Positions 19,336-30,909 of a DNA stretch of 64,000 nt are shown one piece after another. Position 1 is the stretch's first letter; each line of letters starts with the position of its first letter. The stretch comes from Strigamia acuminata (taxonomy: Eukaryota > Arthropoda > Chilopoda > Geophilomorpha > Linotaeniidae), in contig OX442321.1 in the NCBI GenBank assembly GCA_949358305.1, forward strand, positions 2,939,605 to 3,003,604, in the 5' to 3' direction. The notes below the pieces were generated by a model. It did no database searches. It saw only the letters and a program-made list of their open reading frames with translations, and was not told the DNA's origin. The position numbers were made by a program, and so were the translations under genes.

Positions 19336-20372
19336 TGTAGTGACCTCAAATATTCCTATTTGAGTGTGCACCATATTTCCAAATTGTCTTATAAACATAT
19401 TCAACAAGCTTATATGTTTTGTTTCAATGTAAATTGAAATAAAACATACATTAATAAAATATAAAACAAGACACAATATTACCCAAATAATATTGTGTTT
19501 TGCAGCAAGTTTTGGCCCAGCAACAGCGTCAACCAATCGCGCTGCAGCGTGCATTGCTTTGATGATGCTGCTAGGCGTGTGCCTGGGCGGAGCATCCCTT
19601 CCCCTCGCGCGTGCCCGGCTCAATTGTTGCACACGACCCGAAGGCGGCCGTGTGTGATCTTTATGCAACTCGTCATCTGCGCAGCTTTTCTGAGCAGATT
19701 TAGAAGTGAGCCAAACGGTTTTGGCCCACTCTTCCCGCATTCTTGATTCTGCTTCCAAACCATTCACATCTGTGTCAAACTTATGCCAAACCCTGCTAAG
19801 TGTGATCTGTGATATCTGGAAGAGTTGAGATTCATTGCTGGTCCGTGCCAACTGTACGGAATAGCGCCCTTCTGCTTGAATTACTACGTGTAATTTAAGC
19901 TATTTCTGTGTGTGAATTGACATTGAGCTTGCTCTGTCAATTTGAAGGCTTTGTGTCGAGTTTAACTCCACAAAGCGATTGCTCCGTAATAATCGAACCG
20001 CTGTGTGCAAGACGTATTCTCGTGTCGAGCGTGCTCCACGAGGATTTTAGTATATTTTAGCAACGTATTTTAGCGTTGAGTTTACTCCGCTAAAATCCCG
20101 CGCTCACGCGACGCCATCGACGCCATCTTGGAGCCAACGGTCAACCGTGAGTGTAGATATTGAAGAAGAAGCCAGATCGACCCCAAACATTTTTGAATAA
20201 TACCTCCTTTGTATTTTGAACAATTAAAGCTATCTAATTTTTCCTTTACTCTGTGTAAAATCATTCCCCTAGACAAACATTTGGCCACAGAGTAGAAGTC
20301 CTGTACGGCATCTCTACGACGATTATTTGATAAGTCTCCTCGATTTATTAAGTAAAAACCCGGATCGCCGCA
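19336..20372 (+). repeat. Gypsy copy 1 3' LTR (about 1037 bp)
   Basis: Begins TGTAGTGACC and ends GATCGCCGCA. It matches, in reverse complement, the 5' LTR of copy 2 (29399-30472, 1074 bp), with substitutions and small indels. The two LTRs are therefore inverted relative to each other and belong to different elements. Confidence 0.9.
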
Positions 20373-22069
20373 AATGGTTCCGGCGAGATGTGGGATCCCT
20401 CGAAACGAATGACCGTCGTCACTTGTGGCACGGGCACTGATGGGTCTGGTCGCATGTCGCTGGTGACTGGTCGGCAAGCGAACGGCAAAGAGGTGTTGAC
20501 GTCTCCTTGACCGGCTTGCAATGCGGCAATGCGTCGATCTTCCTTCGCTATCTCGTCCGACCAGTCAATCCGGCCGGAGGAGGAGGAAGCGCTCAGCTGA
20601 GAAGCGTTGGATTTTTCTTCACGCGACGAGATTGAACTCCTCGCGGAAGATTGGCGCGATTGCACTCGGGGCCGGCTTCGGGACGGGTGTCTTGAAACGG
20701 ACTTCGAGTGTCTTTTTGGCGGCGTCGACTCGTGTCGATGATGAGATCGATGGCGAGTCTTCTCAAGTTGAGGTAATCCTCCAATGGCGCCTTCTCCCGA
20801 CGACTGTGTTGGGGAGGAGCGACGACCACTGTAGGGCGACCTCGATGAACGTGACCTCGACGTGGAGCCCGGTGGCGCCACGTGGATGGTGGAAGCGACC
20901 TGTACCCGGGGCTCAGGCTCTGGATACGGGTTCGGCACGAAGTTAGCATGGAAACATCCGCCCATGGCTAGTTGATGCATCTCTGACTGGCATGTCGGCA
21001 CCCAACGTCTCCTTCCGTCCGTGGTTGGCCGGAAAGATTCGTGGTAGAGGCGCACAACCTCGGCTTTGGTCTGGTCCAAGCGTTGGAAAATGTCCTCCAA
21101 AATCTGTCGATGCTCCCACGCAGGAGCGTTGAAGTATCGGCGATGATCTCGCGTTTCTTGAGCGATCACTACGAAGGCGAAGTCTAGCAACACATTTCGT
21201 AGTGGTCCGTAGGTGTCGCGCTTCTGCGCCCACTCGAGGGCGTCGCGATGACCGAATCCATCGATTAAATAGGCGATCCGAAACTTCGTTCCCCATCGCT
21301 TGTTTAAGGCTCTGGAGAATTTGTGTCGGGCCGCCCAAAACGTCAGTTGTCCTTTGGACTTTATTATTTCTGGCGGCAATGCATGTCGCCAGACGCCAGG
21401 ATCGGTCGGAACATCGGGGTGCAGCTCGAGATGCGTTTCCCGAAGCTGGATGATCTGTAAAATATTCGAAGAAATAATTAAAATCCATTTTTTCGTGTAA
21501 ACTAATTATTTCCGAATTTTCAGTGAATAAAATCACGGGTGAGATTTCATTCGACAGTTTAGATTCATTAAATTTTTCAAAATATTTGAAAAATCGTGAA
21601 AAACGTTGTTTCCGACGGCTATGTTTCAATGTTGGAGCGTTACCGTAGCAACGCCTCAAAAACGAGACACAGCGCCATCTGATGATAAAAATGGCGGCGC
21701 CTTCTTGCGAAGGCGTTACCAACGAACTTTTCGCTTTTTCCGAGTGAAAATGCACTTTTAATTACTTTTCATGACTGAAAGGTAATTTTATTTTAAATTA
21801 TTTACCCGTTCGTGTCTCTGTGCACGTGTTTCGCTGTTTGGATCGGCGAATAGGCCTCCTCGTAGTCGGGGCTGGGGCGGCGTGACTGGCAAACGGGCGG
21901 CAGCGTCGGCCAGAGCAGCTTGAGCTTCGGCGGACGCTTCGGCGGATTCTTTGGTGACATCCACGGATGCATTCGAGGTGTTTGCGGAACCAAGCAGCGT
22001 CGAATTTGTTTCTAATTCGAGGCTGTTGGCGCCGGCTTCGCTTCCTTCTTTCGGTTCCTCTTCTTCCAT
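20373..22069 (-). pseudogene. Gypsy copy 2 ORF3, 3'-truncated
   Basis: Exon A 21806-22069 (264 nt, as in copy 1); the intron has a GTAAA donor and TTTTACAG acceptor; exon B runs from 21454 down to 20373. It is closely similar to copy 1 ORF3, including the Arg/Ser-rich linker, but stops at the junction with the copy 1 LTR. The frame then runs a few codons into LTR sequence. The conserved exons, phase and splice sites support ORF3 as a real gene of this family. Confidence 0.75.
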
Positions 22070-22256
22070 TTGAACGACTAATCCAAATGGAAAAGAAAAA
22101 CGACAAAAAATTCCAAAGAAAAAACTACTTACAATTGAAGAATCTCGTTGAAATAATCCGATTGTTTCGCTTTTGGTTTTTTGGAGATGAGCACTTAACA
22201 CACGTGTGAGATCGAAGTGAACTCAGACGCGAAGTGATCAGTTCAAATACCGGAAG

Positions 22257-25200
22257 TTACGTTTGGGTAACGTCGCTGCTAGTGACGTCATCCAATCTTA
22301 CTGTTTGATTGGTTTGCGTATGGCTTGGAGAATTGCTCCTTACGTCATACGGCTGATCCCTGGATCTCGAGGTTAGCGAGGGGAGAAGACACATGTTGTT
22401 TTTTCCTCTCGGTTTACGAGTCCGAAGATTATATCTCTTTGTCGGCGAAGGATTTATTGTATTTAAATCGCTGTCTTCATTGTCATCGGAGACTGAGTCA
22501 GATGAGTCTTTTGTTTTAGTTGTTTTTTGTTTCTTTTCTAAAAACACCTTTTTATTTAATTTTTTAGCAATTTCAAGTTTTTTGAAACTGTCTCGGAGCT
22601 CAACGTCGTTGTTTACGAAATCGGACTCCAGGGGGCGATTAGATGAATTATCGACTGGTATTTTCTTTAATTCATCGTCATCTAACGTATTAATTATATT
22701 TTCAGTCTTTTGACCAACTTCTTCGCCTTCTAGCCATACTTCCTGATCAAAACTCGGGAAATACGGAGTTAATTCCGACGAATGGACAGCTGGGAATATT
22801 TCGTTATTTTCTAGCTTTCTCAATTCTACTGAATCTCCCTGTAATACTTTGGTTATTACATAAGGTCCTGTTCGTTTATCAGCAATGCCAGCTGCAATGC
22901 CGCGGGCAGCACTTGACAAAACATGAGAATCTCTCCAAACTAAATCGTTTAATTTAAAATTGGAGAACTTCTCACCTTCTTTTTTAAGATTCACTCGTCT
23001 ACGCAAATCTAACACATGTGACATCATGTGCTGATATGTTTCGGCGATAACGGCTTCTAACTTTTGCACATATAAATGTGGGTTTTTTGGATCTACGACC
23101 AAAATTCCTTCAGGTATTCTTGGATCCCAAGGTACTCTGAGTTCGCGAAAAAAGTTAAGAAATGCGGGAGAGAAGTCTCTTCCTCTCGTCACCGTAGTTC
23201 TCAAACTAAATGCAAATTCACGCAAATATTCGTCCCATTTGGAATGAACAGATGAATAAATTGCAACAAGATATTTGATGTCACGGTTAACCCTTTCAAC
23301 CGGGTTAGCCTGCGGGTGATACGTTGAAGTTGGTGTTGGAACCATCTTGAACTTTTCACAAAATTTTTTAAAGACTTGGGCACAAAATTGCGGGCCGTTG
23401 TCGGAAATAATTTTACGAGGGAATCCCATGCTCATGGAAAGGTGATAGATGCAATTTGCTACTTTTCCGGCAGTGGGGTTACACATTGGATATAATTCTG
23501 GCCAATGAGTTGCCACGTCAAGTATGACTAAAATATGTGTGTTGTTTTTGCGCGTCCGAGGTTTCGGGCCGGTCAAATCAACACTTAGGCAGTCAAATGG
23601 GCTGTAAGGACCCATTTGCGCTGCTTCAATTTGTCCTTTCGTTCGAGGTTTGCAAGCTTGACAACGCTCGCAATGTCGAATGAATCTCGTAATGTCCGAT
23701 TTCATGACTTTCCAGGTATAAATTTGGCGTGCTCGATAAAGAGTCCTTGCAATTCCTGGGTGGCCAGAAAGTGGGTGGCCATGCATTAGCCAAATAATTT
23801 TATACTTCAATGTCTGAGGTACAAAAACTTTGAGTGCTCTCCCATCCTCCCCCAATTCATCAGACATTGTGGGATGAAATTGCATTAATAAGTCATCTTC
23901 AATTAAGAAGGTGGTTGCGCGTTTTCTATATTGTTTCCTCTGGAGTCGCGTTGTGACGTCAGGTGGAAATTGATTACAATTTAAAAAATTACGCATCAAT
24001 TGGCAAATTTTGTCTTCTTTTTGGGCCTTAATTATGTCTTCCCTTGTCCGCTAAAACATTTAGTGGACCTTTAATGTATTGAATTTCGAAAGAATAGCGC
24101 ATCAGCTCCATTTGCCAACGTGCCAGCCTTCCGGCAGGTTCGTCTAACTGCATCAACCATTTTAGTGCTTGATGGTCAGTCCTAACTATGAATGTGGTAA
24201 ATTCCAAATAATGTCGAAATTTACGTAATGCCCAGATTACCGCAAGGCATTCTAATTCTGTGGCGCTGTAATTTATCTCAGCAGGTTGCAAACTTCTGCT
24301 GGCATAAACACAAGGCACTTCGATATTTTGATCATCGATTTCCCTCATTTGCATCAGCGCGGCGCCTAGTCCTTTTCTGCTGGCGTCGATATGCACAATA
24401 AATGGTTCTGTCAAATCAGGCATGGCCATTGTTTCTGCATTCGTTAGAGCATCTTTTATTTGATCAAAAGCTTCTTGATAAATTTCTGACCAAATAAATT
24501 CCACATCCTTTTTGAGTAAAGGACGTAGAGGTTCCGTCATGACTGCTAGATTCTTGAGTAATCGGTGAAAAAAGTTCACCATTCCCAAAAATCTTTGCAA
24601 CTCTTTCAAATTTGAAGGAGCGGGCATTTCTTTAATGGCGGCGACTTTTTTAGGGTCGACACTAACTCCTTGAACACTTAACTTGTAACCAAGAAAAGTT
24701 AGTTCTTTTCTGCCAAATTTTGATTTTTCTGGATGAACATGAAGATTTGCATTTTCAAGTTTACTCAGAATTTCTTCCAGATGAATCATGTGTTCTTCAA
24801 AATTTTTAGATATAATAATTATATCATCGAGGTATGCCCATGCGAATTTTCGATAGGCGTCCCCCAAAATCTTTTCTATCAACTTTTGAAAAGTTGACGG
24901 CGCATTTACGAGACCAAAGGGCATGACTCGAAATTGTAGTCGACCCAAAGGGTTCCAAAACGCAGTTTTAGCACGGTCGTTCGGATGAACCTCTATTTGC
25001 CAATAGCCTTTTGACAAATCTATTGTTGTGACCCATTCAAACCTTCCGAGTTCTCGCAAGATTTCCTCAATGCTGGGCATTTGAGGAGGGTCGTATAATG
25101 TATGTGCATTGAGTGGTCTAAAATCAATGCAGAGTCTCGGATCACAATCCGGACGCATCACTAGAACTATTCGCATTCCATAGTCTCCAGTGGCTTGTTC

Positions 25201-26388
25201 AACGTATCCATTATCCAACATATCTTGACAGATTTGACGGATAATTTCACGTTTTTGTGGATTTACGCTTTTAAACGGAACTCTAATTGGAACTTCAGTG
25301 TCCAGTTTAATTTCATGTCTAACGAGGTGTGTTCTACCTGGTCGGCGTGATAAAATCTTTTCATGTTTCTTTAATACTTTTTCAAGCATTAAATTATTTT
25401 CCATTGACAAATTAGCGTCGCTAACAAGTCTTTGTACTATATTTTCTTCATCTGCAACTTTAGCTTGACACGCAGTGGCGGAACCAGCTTTTATGTGATT
25501 AGCCTTAATAAAGTCGCGTTTCATTATTTCTTCGGGTGGATCAAGGAACTCTTGATAACGATCAAGAATCGCTTGAGGAACAAAAGGTAAATCTTCTTTC
25601 AAAGTCTTAACAAAATTCCAAGACATCGTCTTAGGATTTGGTTGTATGTTGAGTCGATTCATGAAATCACATCCTAATAAAACAATAGGATATTTATTTC
25701 TCAAAATTATGAATGGATGACTTAACATCCCATGTGTCCACGCAAAAGAAAGCAGGAGAGTTCCTTCAGGGACTACATCTTCTGAAGCCGTTGTAACTCT
25801 CACATCCGGTCCTATTGGTCGAATTTCATCTTCCAGTTTCAGCGAAATTACTACGGAGTAGGCCATGAAGCTTCGGTTAGCTCCAGAGTCTAACATCCCT
25901 ATTATCATACCGTTTGCCGTCTGCAATCGAATCGTCGGCAAATCATTGCTGTTTGGTATGTCCGCGTACTTGCACTTAAAACGTCGCGGTGGCTTAATTT
26001 CTATCGGCGGATCCAATGGTAGTTCGTCCAATAAATCATTAGTGACTAGCGTTGTAGCTATTAATTTTTCAATGCATTCATCAAGACCAGGTAAATCAAT
26101 TTTATCTGACCTTTCAATAATTTCAGGTGTTGGCCTAGCTTTTTCATCTAGTAACGTAACAGCATCTTTTATTTTAGATTCCCAATCAATTTTTATTTGT
26201 TGAACTTTCTCTTTAAAAAATTCTTCAGTGATGTTTTCATTTTGCAGCACAAGCCTTAAACTGGAAACATCAATTTTTGGAAATATTAAATTATTTTCAA
26301 TCTCTAATTTAATTTGAGTATTTAAAAATTCATCTAAAATTTGAGATGGTGTTAGTTCATTTTCCGAGGCGGTAGGCGTCGCATCCAC
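22257..26388 (-). pseudogene. pol: Gypsy copy 2 pol, inactivated by a 317-bp deletion
   Basis: The first part (26388-24028) covers protease (DSGA), RT (YLDD) and RNase H and ends in frameshifted residues after 'LNVLAD'. The second part (23999-22257) covers the integrase zinc finger, DDE core and GPY motif. Against copy 1 the join at about 24046 lacks bases equivalent to 7303-7619 of copy 1. That is 317 bp, not a multiple of three, so the integrase is out of frame. One RNase H Asp motif also differs: 'HIDAS' instead of 'HTDAS'. Confidence 0.9.
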
Positions 26389-26421
26389 TAGACCGTCTGG
26401 ATTCGCGCTTACAAGTTTTTT
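26380..26421 (-). promoter_or_regulatory. -1 frameshift signal of gypsy copy 2 (stem weakened)
   Basis: The heptamer AAAAAAC (minus strand, 26421-26415) is conserved before the gag stop. The downstream stem (26398-26405 with 26380-26387) has one mismatch relative to copy 1, CGAATCCA instead of CGCATCCA. Confidence 0.7.
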
Positions 26422-29306
26422 AGAAGTTCGCCGATTGATTTCATTGATTTCTCGAACTCCTCAATAATCTTGTCTTTGCTCGTTTTCCTATCAGGACATT
26501 CTTTAGCCCAATGTCCCAATTTTTTGCAGATGTTACATGGATCAGTAGCGGGCGATTTAGCGACCTTCGGTGAAGGTGAACTTGATCGTTTGGCTTCATC
26601 CTTTTTAGGGGTCGGTGACTTCGATCTACTGAGCGCGTCTGTCTTTGGCGAACCAAAAGTAACGTTTTTAGGCGCCATCTTTGGTCCAAATTTTCTAGCT
26701 ACTGCGTTATTACGGGCTAATAATGCAGCCGCTGCTTCACTTTCTGGCTCCGAGTCAGATTTCTCTGGTTCAGAAGCAGTTTCCATTTCGGTCACTTCAG
26801 CTAAGTGAGCTTTAGGGGTTGGATGAGGGTTTTTTCCATCCGATCCCTTTTTCGATTCCTTAGCAGTTTCTGCCAAAAAATCTCCTCGTTTTGGGGGTTG
26901 CAAAAGAGGGGTATTCGCAAAACGTGTGTCTTTTGCTAATTCCTTTCTCCTTTGCTGTCGCTTAGCATACGCAACTTTTTCCTCAGCTGGTAAGTAAGCT
27001 TTGTAATTTTCGTCAATCCTTATCTGATTGGCTCGCATAAATTTGGCTAATTCAGCGAAACCACCCGGATAAGGTGCTCGTACTGAAAGTAGAACATTTT
27101 TTGAATAATCTGTCAATCCACGACGGAATTGACGATCAATGGCTGCGTCTCCCATCGTATAAGGGAGAGTTACCAATAAATCTTCGGTCCTTCTTAAATA
27201 AGAGCGAAGACTTTCGCCTTTATTTTGAGAAAGATTATCCCACATTTGTAATAGGTCTTCACTTGACTCTCCATACTCAGTCATGAATTCTTCTACAAAG
27301 TGATTCCAATTATGAAATTGTTTAGAATAAAACCATTTCTCAGCTTGATCTATTAGAGCTTTTGGTACTACTCTTTTCAAAGCAGTGTGACATGTAATGC
27401 CAATCAACCTTGAAATTCGTAAAACTTCGTCTAAAAGAGTGGATCCAGCTTCCCATTCTCCATCGAATAAAGCGGGTTTGATGTGATCCCATCTAATAGT
27501 TCTTTCATCAACTAGATCGTGAGTCCAGTTGACTGCAGTATATTGTGCAATTTTCTGTCGTAATGCGATGTCAGCATTATCGGCAGTAGCGTCAGATCGA
27601 TCGGAAGATCGACGATCAGCTAGTAATCGATCAATTTCTTCAGCGGTGTAATAATGAGTATTACGCCGAGAAGAATGGCCTCGATGTCGACGTCGATGAG
27701 ATCGATGTCGATTATCGCGTTCTTGCTGCGCATTTACATCAGAATCCGACCTTGAATCAGATTGTGAATTTGAAGGCGTGTTGAAATGTGGTGTTTCAGG
27801 TGGGTCGGGTGGGTTGCCATCACCATCGTCTGGCGGTCGGCGTCCACCTCCAGGTGGTCCATCTCCATGTCCATCTGGATTTCCTCCATCTGGTGGATTT
27901 CTTCTATACTGACCCCCACCTGGCGGGCTTTCATGTCCATCGGGTGGTTCGCGCGCTGGATTCGTGTCTCGTCGACTTCTTTTCAACGAGTCTTGCTGTT
28001 GAGCCAGTGGTATCGTTCGAGCAACATGAATACCAGTTTCATGCCGTCTATTTCGATCGTCTACCATTCCCAACAGTCGGTCACTGTTGTGAAAAATAGG
28101 GTTTCGATTACCAGGGAGCGGATGGCGATCAGCTCTCCTTTCTTCAGAATCTGAAGGGCGTTTTCTTTTTGAGCGATGGCAACGACGCGAACGTTGGTCG
28201 TCATCACTCGATAATCCAGATTGGCTACTTAACTCTGAAACAACAGAAATTGTTATTGTTTCGGGAGTCAAAATAGGAACAGTTGGTGCAGCCATTTCTG
28301 GTTGTACCAATTGGTCAGTATAGTTTCTTGCTTGCAAACGATCTTTCATTTCTGCAAGCTCTTCTTGGGTGCGCAACAAATCAGCTCGGAGAATTTCATT
28401 CTCATTTATTTGATTTTGCGATTCTTCTGGTTGTAATCGCTTAGCAGGGCCGCTAGACTTGACTTGTCCGCTCGTACTGGGTTGATCCAGCGAGTGGAAA
28501 ATCTCGTCTTCACGTTTAGCTATCTTGCTTTCGCGAGTGCGCTGTGTTTTAGCACGTGTGTCTAATTCAGCAGCGTATCTCACTAGTTGATTATGATTGC
28601 GTTGGTAGTGGTCTGCCAAATCAATCAGTTCTTTATTTTTCTGCTCTAACTTACTTTTGGTAAGTTCGAGCTGTCTTCGCGCCTCTTGGTGTGAGCGAAT
28701 TGAAAGTTCATTTCTAGTATTCATTTTAGAAAGATCTTCCACTTCACCTCTTAATCGGTATTCTCTAGCTTTTTGGGCTAGAAATTCTTCATTTTGTCGA
28801 TTGAGTTCCACGTGTTGGAGCTCAACCTCTGCTTTTTGTTGTTGAAGCTCAGCTTCTTTTCGTTCCATTTCAAATTGTAAATTTGAAACGGCACGATCAG
28901 TGTGAAGTCGTATCATGGCGCGATGAATCTCTTCCACCGTCATGTCGTCCGTTATTTGGGCGCCATCCTGGCGTGCTTGATTTCTCAACGCATCCAGCAT
29001 GGTCATGCGAGGAGGTGATTCGTGAGACGATTCACTTTCCATTTCTTTTAATGTATTTTCCACTTCCTCCAGTGGAAGTGGCGGGAGTTCTTGTTCGTGA
29101 GAACTCGCACTCGATGCGCTCAGGGCTCGAGCAACTTCATTCTCAGCATCCTTAAGTTGTTTTGGATCTGGAACTGGCGTTATTTCTTCAGAAATAATTT
29201 TCTCCACAAGCATTTCAGGCTCGAGAGCCGGCAAAACCGTCGCTGCTCGTTTCTGAGTGCTTGGTCGACCTCGCTGTTGTTTCACAATTTGCATTGGCGT
29301 CGCCAT
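26409..29306 (-). CDS. gag: Gypsy copy 2 gag, full length (965 aa)
   Basis: ATG at 29306 follows the primer site and a short leader. An N-terminal acidic region precedes a long coiled coil (about residues 125-260, rich in E/K/Q/L heptads). Then come an Arg/Ser-rich part, a Gly/Pro/Asp linker, a retrotransposon-gag-like helical domain (about residues 600-770) and a CCHC zinc knuckle near the C-terminus. It is longer than a typical gypsy gag because of the coiled coil and linkers. The frame is intact. Confidence 0.9.
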   Translation of the reverse strand: MATPMQIVKQQRGRPSTQKRAATVLPALEPEMLVEKIISEEITPVPDPKQLKDAENEVARALSASSASSHEQELPPLPLEEVENTLKEMESESSHESPPRMTMLDALRNQARQDGAQITDDMTVEEIHRAMIRLHTDRAVSNLQFEMERKEAELQQQKAEVELQHVELNRQNEEFLAQKAREYRLRGEVEDLSKMNTRNELSIRSHQEARRQLELTKSKLEQKNKELIDLADHYQRNHNQLVRYAAELDTRAKTQRTRESKIAKREDEIFHSLDQPSTSGQVKSSGPAKRLQPEESQNQINENEILRADLLRTQEELAEMKDRLQARNYTDQLVQPEMAAPTVPILTPETITISVVSELSSQSGLSSDDDQRSRRCHRSKRKRPSDSEERRADRHPLPGNRNPIFHNSDRLLGMVDDRNRRHETGIHVARTIPLAQQQDSLKRSRRDTNPAREPPDGHESPPGGGQYRRNPPDGGNPDGHGDGPPGGGRRPPDDGDGNPPDPPETPHFNTPSNSQSDSRSDSDVNAQQERDNRHRSHRRRHRGHSSRRNTHYYTAEEIDRLLADRRSSDRSDATADNADIALRQKIAQYTAVNWTHDLVDERTIRWDHIKPALFDGEWEAGSTLLDEVLRISRLIGITCHTALKRVVPKALIDQAEKWFYSKQFHNWNHFVEEFMTEYGESSEDLLQMWDNLSQNKGESLRSYLRRTEDLLVTLPYTMGDAAIDRQFRRGLTDYSKNVLLSVRAPYPGGFAELAKFMRANQIRIDENYKAYLPAEEKVAYAKRQQRRKELAKDTRFANTPLLQPPKRGDFLAETAKESKKGSDGKNPHPTPKAHLAEVTEMETASEPEKSDSEPESEAAAALLARNNAVARKFGPKMAPKNVTFGSPKTDALSRSKSPTPKKDEAKRSSSPSPKVAKSPATDPCNICKKLGHWAKECPDRKTSKDKIIEEFEKSMKSIGELLKNL

Positions 29307-29378
29307 TTTGTCAAATTGAAAAAGAACAATGGAAATAAAGGATCTTTTTGCAAAAATCGGATTTTAACAATCAAAACT

Positions 29379-29396
29379 ATCCCGGACGGGCCCCCA
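29379..29396 (-). other. Gypsy copy 2 primer binding site (tRNA-Pro-like)
   Basis: Minus strand TGGGGGCCCGTCCGGGAT starts two bases after the LTR end. It differs at one position from the well-known tRNA-Pro primer site TGGGGGCTCGTCCGGGAT. The primer is probably a proline tRNA or a close variant. Confidence 0.75.
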
Positions 29397-29398
29397 AG

Positions 29399-30472
29399 TG
29401 CGGCGATCCGGGTTTTTACTTAATAAATTGGGTAAATCTAGTAAGCAATCGTCGGTGAGATGCCGTACAGGACTTCTACTCTGTGGCCAAATGTTTGTCT
29501 AGGGGAATGATTTTACACAGAGTAAAGGAAAAATTAGATAGTTTTAATTATTCTAAAATACAATGGAGATATATTCAGCAAAATGATAATGTTTGGGGTC
29601 GATCTGGCTTCTTCTTCGAATATAAACTCACAGTTGACCGTTGGCTCCAAGATGGCGTTGACGGCGTCGTGTGAGCGCGGAATTTTAGCGGAGTAAACTC
29701 AACGCTAAAATACGCCTCTAAATATACTAAAATCCTCGTGGAGCACGCTCAACACGAGAATACGTCTCACACACAGTGAAGGTGATTATTACGGAGCAAG
29801 CTCGACGTAACAATCAGTCTTTACACAGATTGCTTTGTGGAGTTAAACTCGACACAAAGCCTTCAAATTGACAGAGCAAGCTCAATGTCAATTCACACAC
29901 AGAAATGGCTTAAATTACGCGTAGTAATTCAAGCAGAAAGGCGCTATTCCGTACAGTTGGCACGGACCAGCAATGAATCTCAACTCTTCCAGATATCACA
30001 GATCACACTTAGCAGGGTTTGGCATAAGTTTGACACAGATGTGAATGGTTTGGAAGCAGAATCAAGAATGCGGGAAGAGTGGGCCAAAACCGTTTGGCTC
30101 ACTCCTAAATCTGCTCAGAAAAGCTGCGCAGATGACGAGTTGCACAAAGATCACACACGGCCGCCTTCGGGTCGTGTGCAACAATTGAGCCTGGCACGCG
30201 CGAGGGGAAGAGATGCTCCGCCCAGGCACACGCCTAGCAGCATCATCAAAGCAATGCACGCTGCAACGTGATTGGTTGACGCTGTTGCTGGGCCAAAACT
30301 TGCTGCAAGACACGATATTATTTGGGTAATATTGTGTCCTGTTTTATATTTGATTAATATATATCTTATTTCAATTTACATTGAAATAAAACATATGAGC
30401 TTGTTGAATATGTTTATAAGACAATTTGGAAATATGGTGCGCACTCAAATAGGAATATTTGAGGTCACCACA
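29399..30472 (-). repeat. Gypsy copy 2 5' LTR (1074 bp)
   Basis: Minus strand begins TGTGGTGACC (30472) and ends GATCGCCGCA (29399), giving TG...CA ends. It is followed by the primer site and gag. Confidence 0.92.
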
Positions 30473-30909
30473 CTTTTTGCTGTCTGATACCAACCAAAGG
30501 GATGTAGTTGTCGTAGTAAGGACACAGAGTTATTGATGGAAACTTGACGGAAGAATTGCGTTTTAAAGTCACTTTGGTTTCGATCGGACGAGATACAAAG
30601 TGGCTGAATCGATCGTATGTTTGATACAAGCAGGTGAGAAAGCCGAATGAAACGACCAGAAACCGCATTAAACGACAAGCGAATCCTTTTCTTGACTTTA
30701 TGCCTGGGATTTCTTCGTTGAACGCAGTTACTCGATAATGTTTGCCCCTGTATTTAATGATCTTGATATTGGTTCTTGAATTTTGTCTCCTTGTGACCCC
30801 TGCAGAAACAACGGAGTTTAGAAATGGGTTTAACGGAGCTTACTAACTGCTCACCTTTTGTCCAGGCTGGATTGTTGCGATGTGTGTGGTAAATTTGCTG
30901 TTGAGGCAT
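30473..30909 (-). pseudogene. DEG/ENaC channel gene remnant (ppk-1): exon 1 and truncated exon 2
   Basis: Exon 1 is 30855-30909 (ATG 30909, 18 codons plus one base, donor GTGAGC). Exon 2 starts at 30799 after TGCAG and is open to 30473, where the gypsy copy 2 LTR cuts it inside the codons for 'RQQKA'. It includes TM1 and the 'FPSITLCP' motif after TM1, which is diagnostic of the amiloride-sensitive sodium channel family. Exons 3-7 are absent from the window. It cannot make a channel. Confidence 0.88.

Larger units (their letters stand above)
2784..20372 (+). mobile_element. Ty3/gypsy-type LTR retrotransposon, copy 1 (5'-truncated, split by copia A)
   Basis: Order on the plus strand: partial gag, pol in the -1 frame, a third spliced ORF, polypurine tract, 3' LTR. 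Homology with gypsy copy 2 begins at about 2784 ('aattagacac'), inside gag, so the 5' LTR, primer site and first third of gag are missing. A complete copia element lies at 11375-18077 within ORF3. The 3' LTR ends at 20372, directly abutting the ORF3 of gypsy copy 2 in opposite orientation. Domain order PR-RT-RNaseH-IN places it in the Metaviridae/gypsy group. Confidence 0.93.
20373..30472 (-). mobile_element. Ty3/gypsy-type LTR retrotransposon, copy 2 (same family, 3'-truncated)
   Basis: On the minus strand: 5' LTR, tRNA-Pro-like primer site, full gag, damaged pol, and ORF3 cut at 20373 where the 3' LTR of copy 1 begins. It has no 3' LTR of its own. Its 5' LTR begins inside exon 2 of a DEG/ENaC gene (ppk-1 remnant). 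Confidence 0.93.

Noticed and set aside
19336-30472. Reading the two gypsy LTRs as the pair belonging to one element
   Set aside because: They are inverted to each other; the polypurine tract and primer site assign them to two different elements.
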